Shown in pieces: positions 44,301-52,025 of a stretch of DNA of 64,000 nucleotides (within the stretch, counting starts at the first letter, position 1; the number at the start of each line of letters is the position of its first letter). Made by a program: the position numbers and the translations under genes. The stretch is taken from positions 434,001 to 498,000 of the forward strand of contig NZ_BAABHA010000002.1 in assembly GCF_039541855.1 (NCBI RefSeq), in the 5' to 3' direction. This DNA is from Solirubrum koreensis (GTDB taxonomy: Bacteria > Bacteroidota > Bacteroidia > Cytophagales > Hymenobacteraceae). The notes under the pieces are model-generated. The model worked only from the letters and a program-made list of their open reading frames with translations, had not been told where the DNA came from and made no database searches.

Positions 44301-47300
44301 CACCTGCACGGTGACTTCGCGCTGGTAGAAGCGGCCGGCGTGCACAAATACCAGCCGCACGTGCAGCGGACCGGCATTGGAGGCTGTGGTAGGCAGGCTG
44401 ATGGCGCGCTGTTCGCGGCGCAGGGTGAGCCACTCGGCGCGCAGCAGCTGGCCCTGGCTTTCCACTTCCAGCCGGGCCCGCACTTTATCGAAGCCGGTGC
44501 CAATGAGCAGCTGCGCGGCCTGACCGGGCGCTACGCTATCCTCCAAGCTTACCAGCCAAGCAGGCATTGGCAGCGGCGGCTGAGCAGCCGTGGGGCTGAA
44601 CAGCGTAAAGCCGAGCTGGGCTTTGGCCGTATCGGCGCCCAGGACGCTTTGGGCTTCGAGCACGTAGGCGCCGGGTGTTTGGGAAGCCACCGCCCTGCTG
44701 ACTTCGGCCAGCTCACTGCTTTTCTGGGTATAAAACTTCCACTCGCCCACCGCCACGCGCGCCCAGGTGGCGGGGTCGTCTTCCTGCATCCAGGCATCCA
44801 GTGGAAACAGCTGCTGGTGCTGCTCGCGGCTCAGGCCGGGTTGGTCTGGGCGCGGGCCGAAGCGCGGGCGCAGGGTGCGGGCTGGGGGCGTGAGGCGGAA
44901 CAGGCGCAGGGTTCCGGCAGCGGGCACTGCTTCGCCGGTGGCGTTCTGGCTGCGCAGCGTGAAGGGTTCCTGCCCGGCCCGCTGCTGATTCAACTGGCGC
45001 GGGCCGTTCAGGCTCAGGTTCAGGGCCGGCCCGCCAAGCGACACGCCGCGCTGCTCGGAGCGGGTTTCGCCGTTGGCGTCGGTTACGTCGGCCGTTACCT
45101 CAAACACGTACGTCGGGCGCCCAGGCATGGGTGGGCGGTAGCCACCATCTTCATCGTCGTCCGGGTCTTCGTCTTCCTGGTTCAGGGCCTCATCGGGCGG
45201 CGTGGCGGTGAAGCTGATGCGGAAGCGGCCCGCCGCGTCGGTAGTTGCGGTGCCGGTGGCTACCTGCTGCTGCTCACCCCCGCCGGGAAAGAAAGGTCGG
45301 CGCATGCCGCCGTCTCCCCCACCGAAACCAAAATCCAGATCGAACCAGCCGAACATGGGCCACACCGTGCGGCGCACCACGCGGTACTGCACCTGCGCCC
45401 CGTCGATGGCCTGACCGGCGTAGGCCGTGGCCGTGCCGCTTACCGAGAGCGTATCGCCCAGCCTGGGCGTACCCTTCACTGGGTCGAGGGTCACGAAGAA
45501 GGTCGGGCGCTTGTAGTCTTCTACCGAGAAGCCGGTGCTGCCCAGCCACTCTTCTTTACCGAAATACGTGGTTTGGACCGTGAGCTGCATCTGCCCGTTC
45601 ATCAGGCCGGTGGGCAGCGTGACGGAACCGTGGAAGGAGCCGAAATCAGAAGTGGTAAAGGGGAATTCCTGCACCTGCTGGCCGTTCACATCGAGCAGGC
45701 GCACCCGCAGCTGCATGTTCTTGCTGACCTGGCTGCGGCCGTTTTGCTCTTCGGCCAGTATGCCCTTGAAATACAGCGTTTGGCCGGGCCGGTAGATGGC
45801 GCGGTCAGTGTAAAGGAAAGCGCGGCGCTGCACCCGTTCGGCTTGCAGCTGCGGGGCCGGACGGTATCGACCCAGGTTTTCCGCCAGAATCAGCGAGTCG
45901 CGGCCACGGCTCAGCACCAAGGCCTGCATGTACCGGCGCTGCTCGCTTTCGAAGGGAATGGCCAAATGTCCGTCAGCGGCAGTGGTTAGCTTGGTGCCGG
46001 CTACGTGCTGGGTTTTGCCGTTGAGGTATTGCTGGTACCAGGGCTGCACCGATACGCCGCCCTCAGGCTGCCCGCTGCGGCGGTTCACCGTCCACAAATC
46101 GGTGCCGCCGGCCGGCGCGGCGCGGTGCACGCTGCCCAGCTCACTCACCGATACGAAAGCGTACACCGTGGTTACGCCGGCGCGCTCCTTGGTCGGCTGC
46201 TCGGCGCTACTGCTGATGGCCAGCAGGTAGTGCCCTGGCGCCAGCTTAGGTCCTGCCAGCTCGGCGCGGTGATTTTTGTAATCGGTGGGGCCGGGCAGCG
46301 CCAGCGCCCAGGTAGCGGTGGGCGCGGCGGCGAGGCGCTTGGCGTAGGCTTTCTGAATTTCCTTGTCACGCTGGCCGGTCTGCTCGCGGAGCATGGCCGC
46401 GGCGGGCAGTTTCCAGGCAAAGCCGTGGGCCTGCTTGAGTTTGCGGTAGCGCACGTTGAGCAGCAGCGGCTCGTCGGGCAGCTGCACTTCGGTGGTCTGC
46501 ACGCTCAGCTCGGGTTGCTCCAGCTCGTTGATGAGGGCCTGGGCGCGCTGAGCGCCTACCGATTTGGGGTAGCGCTTCACGGCTTCGCGGGCCAGCGCCA
46601 TGGCCTCGGTCAGCTTCCCCTGTTGCCGGGCCAGCTGGGCTAGCTCAGCCTGAAAATCGGCCCAGACGGGCAGGGCTTCGTAGGGCGCGGCGGCGCGGCG
46701 CAGGGCGGCCTCGTAGGCGTTGGTTTTGTCGGGAAAAGCGGCGTGCTGGTACACGAAGGCCAGACGCAGGCGCTCCACATCGGCGCGGGCGGCCGCGTCG
46801 CCCGACTGGCGGAAGCGTGTGAGAGCCTGCCATAGGCGCAGGGCGTGCCAGGGGCCGTTGAGCGAATCGGCGGAGGGAGCAGCGAGCGGCAAGGCCAGAA
46901 ACTCAGCATCGGAGCCCAGCAGGCGCGCATCGGTAAAGCGAAACTGATCGGCGGGACGTGTCAGGTACAGCTCGTCGTCGTTCAGGGCCCCGATGGCGCG
47001 GTGCGCGAGCAGGTCGTAGAGCGTGGGGCGCAGCTGCTGGCCGGCGGCATCAGCGGGGGTGGCGAGCTGGCCCAGCTCGCGCAAGGTGGTTTGCTGCTGC
47101 CGGGCCGCGTCGGTTTCCATCGAGGCGCGGTAATGGCGTACCACCTGGGCGGCCAGGCGGGCGGCGTCCCAGGTTGGCAGGTCGTTGGGGCCAAGCGCGT
47201 CGTTGGCCGGCTGCACCTGGGTGCGGTCGTAGAGGCGGTAGCGGTTCTGGCGCAGGTACTGGTGGTAGTGCTGGGCCAGCAGGCTGTGCAGCAGGGGGCG

Positions 47301-47618
47301 CGCTGGGAAACTGGCGGTGCGCAGGTCTTCTTCCAGTAGCCGGATGCCTTTCACGTCGGCGTCTTCCTCTTTGCGCTCCAGCAGGTGCAGGCGGTACACC
47401 AGGGCGCGCACGTGGTCGGCGGGCTGCTCTTTGGCGCGGGCCTGCTGGTAGATGCCGAGCACCAGCTTCTCCGCCGCGGCGGTCTGGTCCTTAGCCAGCA
47501 GCGCGTCGATTTTCTTCCACTGGGCGGCGTAAGGGCCGCCGGCCGCCGGAGCCGAGGCATTGGAGGGAAGTACCATACAGAGCAGCCAAACGGCCAGTAT
47601 CAGCAAAGAGCAACGCAT
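41331..47618 (-). CDS. Bacterial alpha-2-macroglobulin family protein
   Basis: A 2095-residue giant envelope protein. After a signal peptide (LLILAVWLLCMVLPSNASA) there are helical repeats, then an MG2-type beta-sandwich (YTDRAIYRPGQTLYFKGILA), further macroglobulin domains, and a thioester-type motif YPYECSEQ with Cys1544 and Gln1547. It has helical repeats of the thioester domain after it and a C-terminal receptor-binding-like region (LEFVHLKDTRAAGLELI). A segment ELNEVVVTGAG resembles a carboxypeptidase-regulatory-like motif in a flexible linker. Bacterial homologues trap proteases and protect the envelope. Typical PbpC partner is not adjacent. Confidence 0.95.
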   Translation of the reverse strand: MRCSLLILAVWLLCMVLPSNASAPAAGGPYAAQWKKIDALLAKDQTAAAEKLVLGIYQQARAKEQPADHVRALVYRLHLLERKEEDADVKGIRLLEEDLRTASFPARPLLHSLLAQHYHQYLRQNRYRLYDRTQVQPANDALGPNDLPTWDAARLAAQVVRHYRASMETDAARQQQTTLRELGQLATPADAAGQQLRPTLYDLLAHRAIGALNDDELYLTRPADQFRFTDARLLGSDAEFLALPLAAPSADSLNGPWHALRLWQALTRFRQSGDAAARADVERLRLAFVYQHAAFPDKTNAYEAALRRAAAPYEALPVWADFQAELAQLARQQGKLTEAMALAREAVKRYPKSVGAQRAQALINELEQPELSVQTTEVQLPDEPLLLNVRYRKLKQAHGFAWKLPAAAMLREQTGQRDKEIQKAYAKRLAAAPTATWALALPGPTDYKNHRAELAGPKLAPGHYLLAISSSAEQPTKERAGVTTVYAFVSVSELGSVHRAAPAGGTDLWTVNRRSGQPEGGVSVQPWYQQYLNGKTQHVAGTKLTTAADGHLAIPFESEQRRYMQALVLSRGRDSLILAENLGRYRPAPQLQAERVQRRAFLYTDRAIYRPGQTLYFKGILAEEQNGRSQVSKNMQLRVRLLDVNGQQVQEFPFTTSDFGSFHGSVTLPTGLMNGQMQLTVQTTYFGKEEWLGSTGFSVEDYKRPTFFVTLDPVKGTPRLGDTLSVSGTATAYAGQAIDGAQVQYRVVRRTVWPMFGWFDLDFGFGGGDGGMRRPFFPGGGEQQQVATGTATTDAAGRFRISFTATPPDEALNQEDEDPDDDEDGGYRPPMPGRPTYVFEVTADVTDANGETRSEQRGVSLGGPALNLSLNGPRQLNQQRAGQEPFTLRSQNATGEAVPAAGTLRLFRLTPPARTLRPRFGPRPDQPGLSREQHQQLFPLDAWMQEDDPATWARVAVGEWKFYTQKSSELAEVSRAVASQTPGAYVLEAQSVLGADTAKAQLGFTLFSPTAAQPPLPMPAWLVSLEDSVAPGQAAQLLIGTGFDKVRARLEVESQGQLLRAEWLTLRREQRAISLPTTASNAGPLHVRLVFVHAGRFYQREVTVQVAEPARPLRLDISTFRDKLQPGQKETWRVTIKNSQNQPAAAELLASLYDQSLDYFRPHAFARPELPQPYVGERFDWSARFGAEQWETLFAEFAGRPIGNTDYVYPGLRLNYWDWANLEKRSTVKFTPPVIKGDVEAADQEAIPLRGRVMRAAATAAPAPMAEMKMAADASADGWGASKKELNEVVVTGAGAPPKPADLSTVPTRSDFRETAFWMPALRTNNKGETVLEFQMPEAVTRWQLLTLAHTPDLQTGLLAQQLVTQKELMVTPNAPRFFREGDQLRLTAKISNLSGKALNGTAQLLLFDARTNQPLDKQLLQSKAQEKFRVAASQSTTVGWDVAIPAGLEAVTYRVVAQAGSKNNSISDGEENTVPVLPNRLLVIEAVPLVVRGNTTRAFELKKLTSTSSPTRQNQSLTLELTANPAWYAVQALPYLMEYPYECSEQVFSRLYANTLAARIVQQNPLIRPVLMEWKKAAASGDPNALRSKLEQNQELKALLLQETPWVREGQTDTERMRRLADLFDDARLQAETQRAVQKLAELQSPSGAFPWFKQMPDNRYITQLIVAGFGRLRKLGAFDAWQDDRTRDLLLRAVAYLDRETQREYDELRKRKNVKLTDDHLADATLHALYARSFWATEIRVPVASKAAYDYYRTQAGQYWLKRNRYMQALAALTLHRAGQPKPARDIMEALRQNALQSDELGMYWKDVRAGYYWQEAPTETQTQLIEAFHEVAGDQKAVEEMKLWLLAQKRTHNWESTRATADACYALLLQGSRNWLEPTKPLLVTLGGQALNTTEGAEAGTGYLKRSFPAAEVKPAMGKVRVQKTDAGVAWGRLYWQYFEQLDKITQADNAPLGLTRQLFRETTGASGPVLTAMTTGAPLKVGEVLVVRLVLKTDRELEFVHLKDTRAAGLELISQTSGYRYQQGLGYYESPRDAATNFFMDVVPRGTHVFEYRLRASLAGNYSSGISQVQCLYAPEFTNHSAGQRLRIAGQ

Positions 47619-48284
47619 AAGCAAAGCAAGGAAATTACAGCTAAGTGATGCCCGCCGGCCTGCTATTCCACACGAAGCGGCCGACTTTATATTGCCAAGT
47701 CACCTATTACAGTTGCGGTTCACGGGCAGACCTGCTTATGTAATGGCCGCAACAACGGAGCTTGGGGCTGCCAACATGAGCTTTAATAGCGCCCCGGCTA
47801 CTAAATGGGCATAGCTGCGCAGTGGCGCCTTGGGCGTTGGCTATTCAGTTGATGGGGCTCTTTAACCAATGGGGTGCCCGGCACCGAGGCAGGAGCTAGT
47901 ACTTGCAAACCGGGGGCTGTTACCCTTCAATGCTTGTAACACCAGCTATTTCAACTATGCGGCCTAATTCCCCAAACTGCTTTGCCCCGCGCTGATGCCC
48001 ACCTCTCCGATTGGAGTTTGCACGCGGGTGTTGGCCATCAGCGCGGCCGAGGCTGCTATGGTTCTAACAAAGTTGGGGCCTGGGCAACACATGTCCATTG
48101 TTACCAGAACGGCTACGGAGTATGCTTTCCCGCACGGCCTTTTGGGCGTTTATTTTTACGCTCGAACCAGAATACCACAGAGACCGGACAGGCTTCCATG
48201 CACCGTTAAACGCGCTGGTCCTTTTGGCTTATATCCCTGGTAGCCCGCGTTTGCAAGCTTATTTACCGGCAGTCGAATTCGGTG
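47619..48284. other. 665-base region without a supported gene
   Basis: Between the alpha-2-macroglobulin start and the DinB-like stop. Small plus-strand frames (47995-48243, 47982-48209) exist but show no signal, repeat or family feature. The alpha-2-macroglobulin promoter must lie near 47630-47750. I see no strong hairpin or repeat. Confidence 0.4.
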
Positions 48285-48857
48285 CTACCGGCGTCCATCG
48301 AGCACGCGCTCGGCTTGGGACATGTGGCGTTGCATGTGCGCTACCAGGAAGGCAAACTGATCGGTGAGGCGCAAACGAACCAGCGGAATAACGGCATTGG
48401 GAATGCGCACGGCATTAGCGTTGACTTCGCGTGCAGCCCGCAGCAGATTCAGCATCTCATCGAGCTGGCGCAGGAATACCTCCACCACTGTGCGGGGCAA
48501 GCGCGAGCCGCTGGGTGCAAACGCCTGGGGCGTTTTCAACGGCTTCTCACGAGCCGGTACCAGCATGGCCGCAGTTAACCGCCGCCCAATGGGGCCCGAT
48601 TTCACGGTTTCGGCCGGACGTGAGCCGCGCTCCTGCGCCGAGCGTACGCGTTGGTTGATTTCGGGCAGGTAAAAGCCGCCTATTATGTTGAGGTGCTCGA
48701 GGCACTGCCCCACGCTCCATTTATCGGGGGCGGGACGGCGGTTGAGCTCGTCCTCATTCAGGGTCCGGAAACGCTGCTGCGCTACCTCGCGGGCTTGCTC
48801 GACGGTGCGGGTCAGCTGGTCGAAAAAGTCGGAAGTGCGGGAGGGAGCAGTAGCCAT
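48285..48857 (-). CDS. DinB superfamily protein
   Basis: A 190-residue four-helix bundle of the DinB/YfiT type. Metal-binding His pattern: His in QCLEHLNIIGGFYLP and HxxxH in LVAHMQRHMSQAERVL. DinB-like proteins are metal-dependent hydrolases or thiol transferases of mostly unknown substrate. The start ATG at 48857 gives MATAPSRTSDFF; upstream in-frame residues look non-coding. It has no operon partner. Confidence 0.85.
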   Translation of the reverse strand: MATAPSRTSDFFDQLTRTVEQAREVAQQRFRTLNEDELNRRPAPDKWSVGQCLEHLNIIGGFYLPEINQRVRSAQERGSRPAETVKSGPIGRRLTAAMLVPAREKPLKTPQAFAPSGSRLPRTVVEVFLRQLDEMLNLLRAAREVNANAVRIPNAVIPLVRLRLTDQFAFLVAHMQRHMSQAERVLDGRR

Positions 48858-49496
48858 AGCAGCAGAAGAAGGAACCGGCAGAGGGTTAAGATGGGCCAAA
48901 GTACGGTAGGCTCCGCGTATCGGCAACGCAGAACCGCTCCGCAGGTTTTGATAATTCAGTGCTTGGACCTCCCACCCAGCTTCTTTTACCCGGTAATAGC
49001 GCTGCTACCGCCAGTTTGGTTGCGGCCCGCTCGAGCGGAAAACCTCTAAACCATTGCCGCATTAATATGCAATAACCCAATGAGTGCCCTTGACCTTGCC
49101 CAATCGTGTATGACGCTGTTCACCGACTGGCCCGAGCCGTTAGCCATCCACGTGTATAACCGCGGTACGACTACTTTTTGCCGCAGCCATGGTCAACGTT
49201 ATTTCTCAGGGTCAGTGGCTTCGATTAATGAGCACCCGACTCGCTTTACCCTACAAACAGGTGCCGAAAAAGAGAGCGAAGCGAAGCGTGAGTCATCCTA
49301 TTTAATCTGGGCCACCTCGGGGAAACCCCCTGAAAATATTCCAGCTGCACTCCAAAGCCGCTATAACCTTCTCCATGCTTTACGGACGACAACATTCCAG
49401 TTCCAATATTAATTTTTCAACTATGTATTATTCCGTTAAAGTTTTGTTTTAGTTTGCAGCACCTAATCGAAACTCCTCCTTTAAATACCACACCCA
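48858..49496. other. 640-base region without a well-supported gene
   Basis: A plus-strand frame at 49080-49412 (110 residues, MSALDLAQSCMTLFTDWPEP) is open, but has no recognisable fold, signal peptide or promoter, and I leave it uncalled. The last 90 bases before 49497 are AT-rich (TATTCCGTTAAAGTTTTGTT) and probably contain the promoter of the next gene. Confidence 0.35.
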
Positions 49497-49865
49497 ATGA
49501 AACAATTCATCCTTGCTCTTGCGCTTAGCTGCAGCGTTGCCGGTCTAGCACAAGCACAGTCCGCCCCTACCGATGCACGTCAGCGAGCTGCTGAAATGAC
49601 TCGTCAACTGGCCCCGCAGCTTGGTCTTGACGAAGCCCGTCAGATGAAAATCCGCAAGGCACTGGTAGAGCGGCTGGAGCAGGAGGCCGAAGTGGATAAG
49701 ATGTACGCCGGCGACAACACCGTACACGCCAGCAAAATCCAGGAAATCCGGAACGGCTACGACGTTCGTCTTCAGGAGCTTCTAACGCCCGCGCAGCTGC
49801 AGCGCTACCAGCAGCTTTCGGCCAACAACTCCGACCGCACGGCCTCGGCTTCGCAGCGCCCTTAA
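49497..49865 (+). CDS. Small exported helical protein, possibly Spy/CpxP-like
   Basis: A 122-residue protein with a signal peptide (FILALALSCSVAGLAQAQ), then charged helices (RAAEMTRQLAPQLGLDEARQ, LVERLEQEAEVDKMY) and a closing LTPAQLQRYQQLS. The LTxxQ ending resembles the periplasmic Spy/CpxP helper fold, though the family is not certain. It lies convergent with the regulator-like gene and could be unrelated to the peptide cassette. Confidence 0.75.
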   Translation: MKQFILALALSCSVAGLAQAQSAPTDARQRAAEMTRQLAPQLGLDEARQMKIRKALVERLEQEAEVDKMYAGDNTVHASKIQEIRNGYDVRLQELLTPAQLQRYQQLSANNSDRTASASQRP

Positions 49866-49894
49866 GCGTGAAATATTCCGCGGCAGTTCGTTAA

Positions 49895-51403
49895 CTAACT
49901 ACGAAGCTTTCCATTGCGCAACAGCTCCAGGGTTATTACCCACAGGCTTTCGTAAGGAATGATTTCAATATCAGAATAAGCCTCCCCTGGAGGCGGTGTA
50001 TCGCGCAATCTGTTGAGCAGAGCCTGGCCTTTCTCCTCACACATTACCGGGTCGTAATCTACTTTTACCGTCAACTGCAGCAGCCGGAAAAACAACCGGC
50101 TGCGCAGTGTTGACACGTCGCGTAAATGCGCCGTTTCGTATTTGCGCAGGCCTTCCAAACGCATGAGCAGGGCTTCGGCGTTGTTTTGCTGCAGATAGTG
50201 CAGAAACTGTAGAATCAGGATGGCTACGTTGTAACCACGCTTATCGCGGCTGTGGTCGGGCACGCTTTGCACCAGTTGGGCAAAGTGCAAAGGCCGCAAC
50301 CCAGCCTCGTCGGGCCGTACAAAATAGAGGTATGCGCGCATCAGTTCCCAGCGCTGAATGGCCGGCCGGGTGAGTTTGGTTACGAAGGGATTTTGCTGCA
50401 TGCGCCGCAGTAATTCGCCGGCCCTATCGTACTGCCCGCTGTGCATAGTGAGCAAAAAGTAGTTTTCCAGCATGCTGAACCAGTTATTGGTCGAGCGGCT
50501 AAACGCTTTCAAGTAATCCTCGGCCAGCATCAGGCCTTCCTCTAGCCGCCGCGCGCGCAGGTGGGCATACAGGCTATAATACTTTGTGAACCGGCTATCG
50601 AACCGTTTGCGGTTGAGTTTGCCCTTGGCAAACTGCTGCTCGGCCTCCGTGGTGATACGAATGATTTCATCGAAGTTACCGGGCAGTTCCTGCTGCATTA
50701 GCCGAAGCTTTAGCAGGGAGTCGTAAATGGTGTAGGAATGCGTTTTCTGGTAAAGCTCCTCCAGCCGATCTATCACGCTGGGCAAATACTGGAGCAAACG
50801 CCGCCTCGCGTGTACGGTACGCATGAGGTCCATTTTCGCTCCCCAAAATAATTTCAGCGTTTCTTGCTCTGCGGCCAGGGTCTCCCGTACGCGCTCCAGT
50901 TGCCGCACAGTGGTGCGGTATTGCGGGAAATTGTTGGTTTCCACATAAAGCCGCCGCAGCAACTCCAGGCTGCTGACGGCATGCTGCGTGAATTCTGCTT
51001 CCAGGGCCACACGCAATGCCTTTCGTAATAACTGGGCAATAACCATTCGCTCGCTTTCCCACCACAACACATGCGCTTGGTGCAGCAAGCCCACACATTG
51101 CTGCTCATGACGCAAAAAAACGGGATGTCGCGGGTCGGAGTAATCCAGAAAGTAAAGATGATTCAGTAACTTATGCTGCAAGCGCTGCTTTATTTTACGC
51201 ACCGCAGCCTGGCTCTTGGCAGAAGTATTGCCATAAAGTGCTTTGGTTACCTGTAGGCCGGTGACGTTACTGTCTGAAGCCAGTAAGTCCAGTAATTCCT
51301 CTTCCCGATTACGCCCTTTAACTCCTTTGCCAAAGCTCAGCAATGGCAATGTTGGCAATCGACGCTTTGTCACAATCTTAGCTAGATTATTCAGCTCGTA
51401 CAT
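49895..51403 (-). CDS. Helical-repeat protein with possible DNA-binding N-terminus, unknown family
   Basis: A 502-residue cytosolic protein. Residues 1-90 look like a winged-helix-type domain (REEELLDLLASDSNVTGLQV, KSQAAVRKIKQRLQHKLLNH). The rest is a chain of amphipathic helices with TPR-like spacing (LFWGAKMDLMRTVHARRRLL, RFTKYYSLYAHLRARRLEEG, YFLLTMHSGQYDRAGELLRR). This HTH-plus-TPR layout recalls RRNPP peptide-responsive regulators, but I cannot show homology. It is divergent from the peptide and importer genes at 51757-55755, which suggests control of them. Confidence 0.75.
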   Translation of the reverse strand: MYELNNLAKIVTKRRLPTLPLLSFGKGVKGRNREEELLDLLASDSNVTGLQVTKALYGNTSAKSQAAVRKIKQRLQHKLLNHLYFLDYSDPRHPVFLRHEQQCVGLLHQAHVLWWESERMVIAQLLRKALRVALEAEFTQHAVSSLELLRRLYVETNNFPQYRTTVRQLERVRETLAAEQETLKLFWGAKMDLMRTVHARRRLLQYLPSVIDRLEELYQKTHSYTIYDSLLKLRLMQQELPGNFDEIIRITTEAEQQFAKGKLNRKRFDSRFTKYYSLYAHLRARRLEEGLMLAEDYLKAFSRSTNNWFSMLENYFLLTMHSGQYDRAGELLRRMQQNPFVTKLTRPAIQRWELMRAYLYFVRPDEAGLRPLHFAQLVQSVPDHSRDKRGYNVAILILQFLHYLQQNNAEALLMRLEGLRKYETAHLRDVSTLRSRLFFRLLQLTVKVDYDPVMCEEKGQALLNRLRDTPPPGEAYSDIEIIPYESLWVITLELLRNGKLRS

Positions 51404-51716
51404 TCGTTATCTGTGTTTAAATCCAAGAAAGAAGCAAATATCAAGCTTTTCCTCGTGGTATAAGCCAGTCACACAAAAGCAAATATCTTCCTTTACCAGC
51501 AATTACTGTTCGCTCAGCTTTGCATGCTGAATAGATATGCCCTCTGCAAACGTTTTGTCACAGATCTATATATTTTATCAATTTTTTTTATAGCATAACG
51601 TCTCCGTATGCTATTTAAGATAGATGCTATTACTTATTTTCAAAATAAGAACAATATAATAATAGTCACGCCTACACGATAACCTTCCTTTATTCAGGTT
51701 AAATTCAGCCGGAAGT
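51404..51716. other. AT-rich divergent promoter region of the peptide cassette
   Basis: About 310 bases, strongly A+T rich between 51560 and 51660. It contains TTTTGTCACA at 51553-51562, a decamer also found at 55768-55777 after the cassette. It presumably carries the promoters of both the regulator-like gene and the peptide gene; no exact TAnnTTTG seen. Confidence 0.4.
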
Positions 51717-51746
51717 TTGTGTCAGTCAAACGATTGACAGACACAA
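51717..51746 (+). promoter_or_regulatory. Dyad just upstream of the peptide gene
   Basis: TTGTGTCAGTCAA and TTGACAGACACAA (one mismatch in 13) with loop ACGA, ending 10 bases before the ATG. It could be an operator for the divergent regulator-like protein or a hairpin at the 5' end of the mRNA. Confidence 0.6.
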
Positions 51747-51756
51747 CACACCTACC

Positions 51757-51957
51757 ATGCTAGAGCTACTGACCCTCGCCCTGTTTCAGTTGCAAAGCTT
51801 TTGGTTCTCGCCGGAAACCGTTCTTACCTCGCCTTCCGCACTAACCGAACAGCATTCTACTGAAGACACTTCCAATGCCGATAGCGACGGTTCCGACCGG
51901 GAAAACGGCTCCTGCAATGGCTCAGGCGGCAACGGCTGGGGCGACGGCGGGAAATAA
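51757..51957 (+). CDS. 66-residue peptide with Gly/Asn-rich C-terminus
   Basis: A short protein with a hydrophobic N-terminus (MLELLTLALFQLQSFWF), a Ser/Thr/acid-rich middle (QHSTEDTSNADSDGSDREN) and a C-terminal tail GSCNGSGGNGWGDGGK with a single Cys53 and Trp61. Three-part design (membrane-active or leader-like start, spacer, small-residue tail) is that of a secreted or processed peptide. No known class is recognised. It is followed 68 bases later by the ABC importer lipoprotein and preceded by a dyad, so it may be the importer's ligand or signal. Confidence 0.6.
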   Translation: MLELLTLALFQLQSFWFSPETVLTSPSALTEQHSTEDTSNADSDGSDRENGSCNGSGGNGWGDGGK

Positions 51958-52025
51958 AACAGTTGTGCGTAGCGTATCTTGAGGCCGCCTGTCCTGGCTC
52001 TGCCCTTAGCAGGACCGCTTGCCTT

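Noticed and set aside
44130..45989. 619-residue open frame on the plus strand inside the alpha-2-macroglobulin gene
   Set aside because: It is antisense to a convincing conserved protein; its His/Gly/Ala-rich product has no domain and the open frame is an effect of high G+C codon use.
47995..48243. 82-residue plus-strand frame
   Set aside because: Overlaps other frames and has no recognisable feature.
49080..49412. 110-residue plus-strand frame
   Set aside because: No signal, fold or promoter feature; kept as unassigned sequence.
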